Assembly: GCA_016649875.1 (NCBI GenBank)
Contig: JAENWW010000012.1
Coordinates: 1-40,428 of the forward strand
Direction of reading: 5' to 3'
Source: Coriobacteriia bacterium
GTDB lineage: Bacteria; Actinomycetota; Coriobacteriia; WRKU01; JAENWW01
Length of the DNA: 40,428 nt
Both the position numbers and the translations under genes were made by a program. The notes beneath the pieces were generated by a model. It ran no database searches. It was not told the origin of the DNA and saw only the letters and a program-made list of their open reading frames with translations. This document shows positions 39,674 through 40,428 of the stretch, piece by piece. Position 1 is the first letter of the stretch, and every line of letters starts with the position of its first letter.

Positions 39674-40428
39674 ATGGCATTTTCCGCAGCACAACAGCAG
39701 ATAGCAGACAGGTTCGATTCCGATGTAGACCAGAAGCGCTGGCATGACTGGAAGTGGCAGGTACGCCACTGCATCAAAGATGTCGAGACCTTTGAGAAGT
39801 TGCTGGATGTACACTTTGATGATGCCAAGCGTAAGGACATCGAGACAACCATCAGCAAGTTCCCCATGTCCATTACCCCATACTTCCTCTCCCTTATGCA
39901 GACCGAATCTTTGGAGAATGACCCGATCTTCAAGCAGAGTTTTCCTTCTGTCCGAGAATTGGACGTCCTTGAGTGCGATATGGCAGACCCTCTGCATGAA
40001 GATGTGGACAGTCCTGTCCCAGGTCTGACCCATCGCTATCCTGACCGTGTCCTCCTTCTCGTAAGCAATACCTGTGCCATGTACTGCAGGCACTGCACTA
40101 GAAAGCGAAAAGTAGGGGATGTGGACAGCATTCCTGATAGGGAGCAGATCAAGGTAGGAATCCAGTACATAGCAGACCATCCGGTTGTCCGTGATGTCCT
40201 GCTGTCAGGGGGAGATCCCTTCATGCTCAGCGACGAGTACCTTGACTGGATCCTTACCGAACTGAGGAAGATCGACCATGTGGAGATTATCCGAATCGGA
40301 ACCAGGATCCCTGCAGTGCTCCCTTACCGAGTCACTGACGAGTTGGTTGCCATGCTCAAGAAGCATCATCCCCTCTGGTTGAACACACAGTTCAACCATC
40401 CTCGGGAATTGACCAGTTCCTCCAAGAA
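39674..40428 (+). CDS. kamA: Lysine 2,3-aminomutase, N-terminal part
   Basis: The frame runs open from ATG 39674 to the window end (251 complete codons). The protein is a radical-SAM, PLP-dependent mutase that converts L-lysine to beta-lysine, in lysine fermentation or osmolyte synthesis. The cluster motif CAMYCRHC (C134, C138, C141) is followed by RKRKVGD, the SAM-binding [10 protein letters not shown], and [13 protein letters not shown]. The N-terminus ([12 protein letters not shown]) and ITPYFLSLM are typical of KamA, and [15 protein letters not shown] precedes the cluster. The PLP lysine lies beyond the window. ATG follows AAGGAG with 8 bases between. The 130 bases upstream contain only a small hairpin (GGTGC/GCACC). 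Confidence 0.92.
   Translation, partial: MAFSAAQQQIADRFDSDVDQKRWHDWKWQVRHCIKDVETFEKLLDVHFDDAKRKDIETTISKFPMSITPYFLSLMQTESLENDPIFKQSFPSVRELDVLECDMADPLHEDVDSPVPGLTHRYPDRVLLLVSNTCAMYCRHCTRKRKVGDVDSIPDREQIKVGIQYIADHPVVRDVLLSGGDPFMLSDEYLDWILTELRKIDHVEIIRIGTRIPAVLPYRVTDELVAMLKKHHPLWLNTQFNHPRELTSSSK

Overview
The window looks like a chromosome segment from an anaerobic actinobacterium of the Coriobacteriia type. This is inferred from gene order (cmk-plsC-ispH-DUF512-der-plsY-gpsA) and protein character, not proven. About 30.9 kb of moderately GC-rich core genome carries codirectional, tightly packed or overlapping genes. It is followed by about 9.5 kb of AT-richer, mosaic accessory DNA full of gene wreckage.

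Core, 1-20.6 kb, nearly all on the plus strand. It opens with the end of a surface protein, then degV, a tiny ORF bracketed by a duplicated piece of degV, tRNA-His and hisC. A long run follows: cmk, plsC, ispH, a radical-SAM DUF512 protein, der, plsY, gpsA, rpe and the complete riboflavin set ribD-ribE-ribBA-ribH, closed by a strong terminator. A second unit starts with an Rrf2/IscR-like regulator, then iscS, iscU, a PHP phosphatase, a NIF3 protein, a C4 zinc-ribbon coiled-coil protein, an in-frame fusion of RNase HI to QueD, and a DtxR-type regulator with a four-cysteine insertion.

Core, 20.6-31.6 kb. dinB (minus) and nfo (plus) are divergent DNA repair genes. RNase P RNA lies on the minus strand, followed by an ECF sigma factor with an RsgI-like membrane anti-sigma factor whose acidic tail contains a tandem repeat. 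A copper-handling locus comes next on the plus strand: a small Met/Cys-rich membrane protein, a TauE/SafE-cupredoxin fusion, a CopZ-like chaperone, a membrane-anchored cupredoxin, the CopA P-type ATPase and a secreted DUF7282 protein. Two small membrane proteins lie on the minus strand after it.

Accessory region, 31.7-40.4 kb. Two copies of a tRNA 3' end plus terminator (about 31.71 and 33.60 kb, 46/50 identical over the best part) bracket a RelA/SpoT-domain protein and a decayed tyrosine recombinase. This is the signature of an integrated island. An AIPR-family abortive-infection protein lies just outside. Further on are an AbiEi-type antitoxin with a striking operator but no intact partner, a ferredoxin/YgaP-like pair, a DUF302 gene and many fragments: three homologous tails of one putative replication gene, an internally deleted SDR dehydrogenase, an IS21-like transposase start, an 82-bp inverted repeat pair, the last 56 codons of thiC and a wrecked IS200 element. 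The window ends inside an apparently intact kamA (lysine 2,3-aminomutase). The accessory region is best read as a worn, repeatedly invaded defense island.
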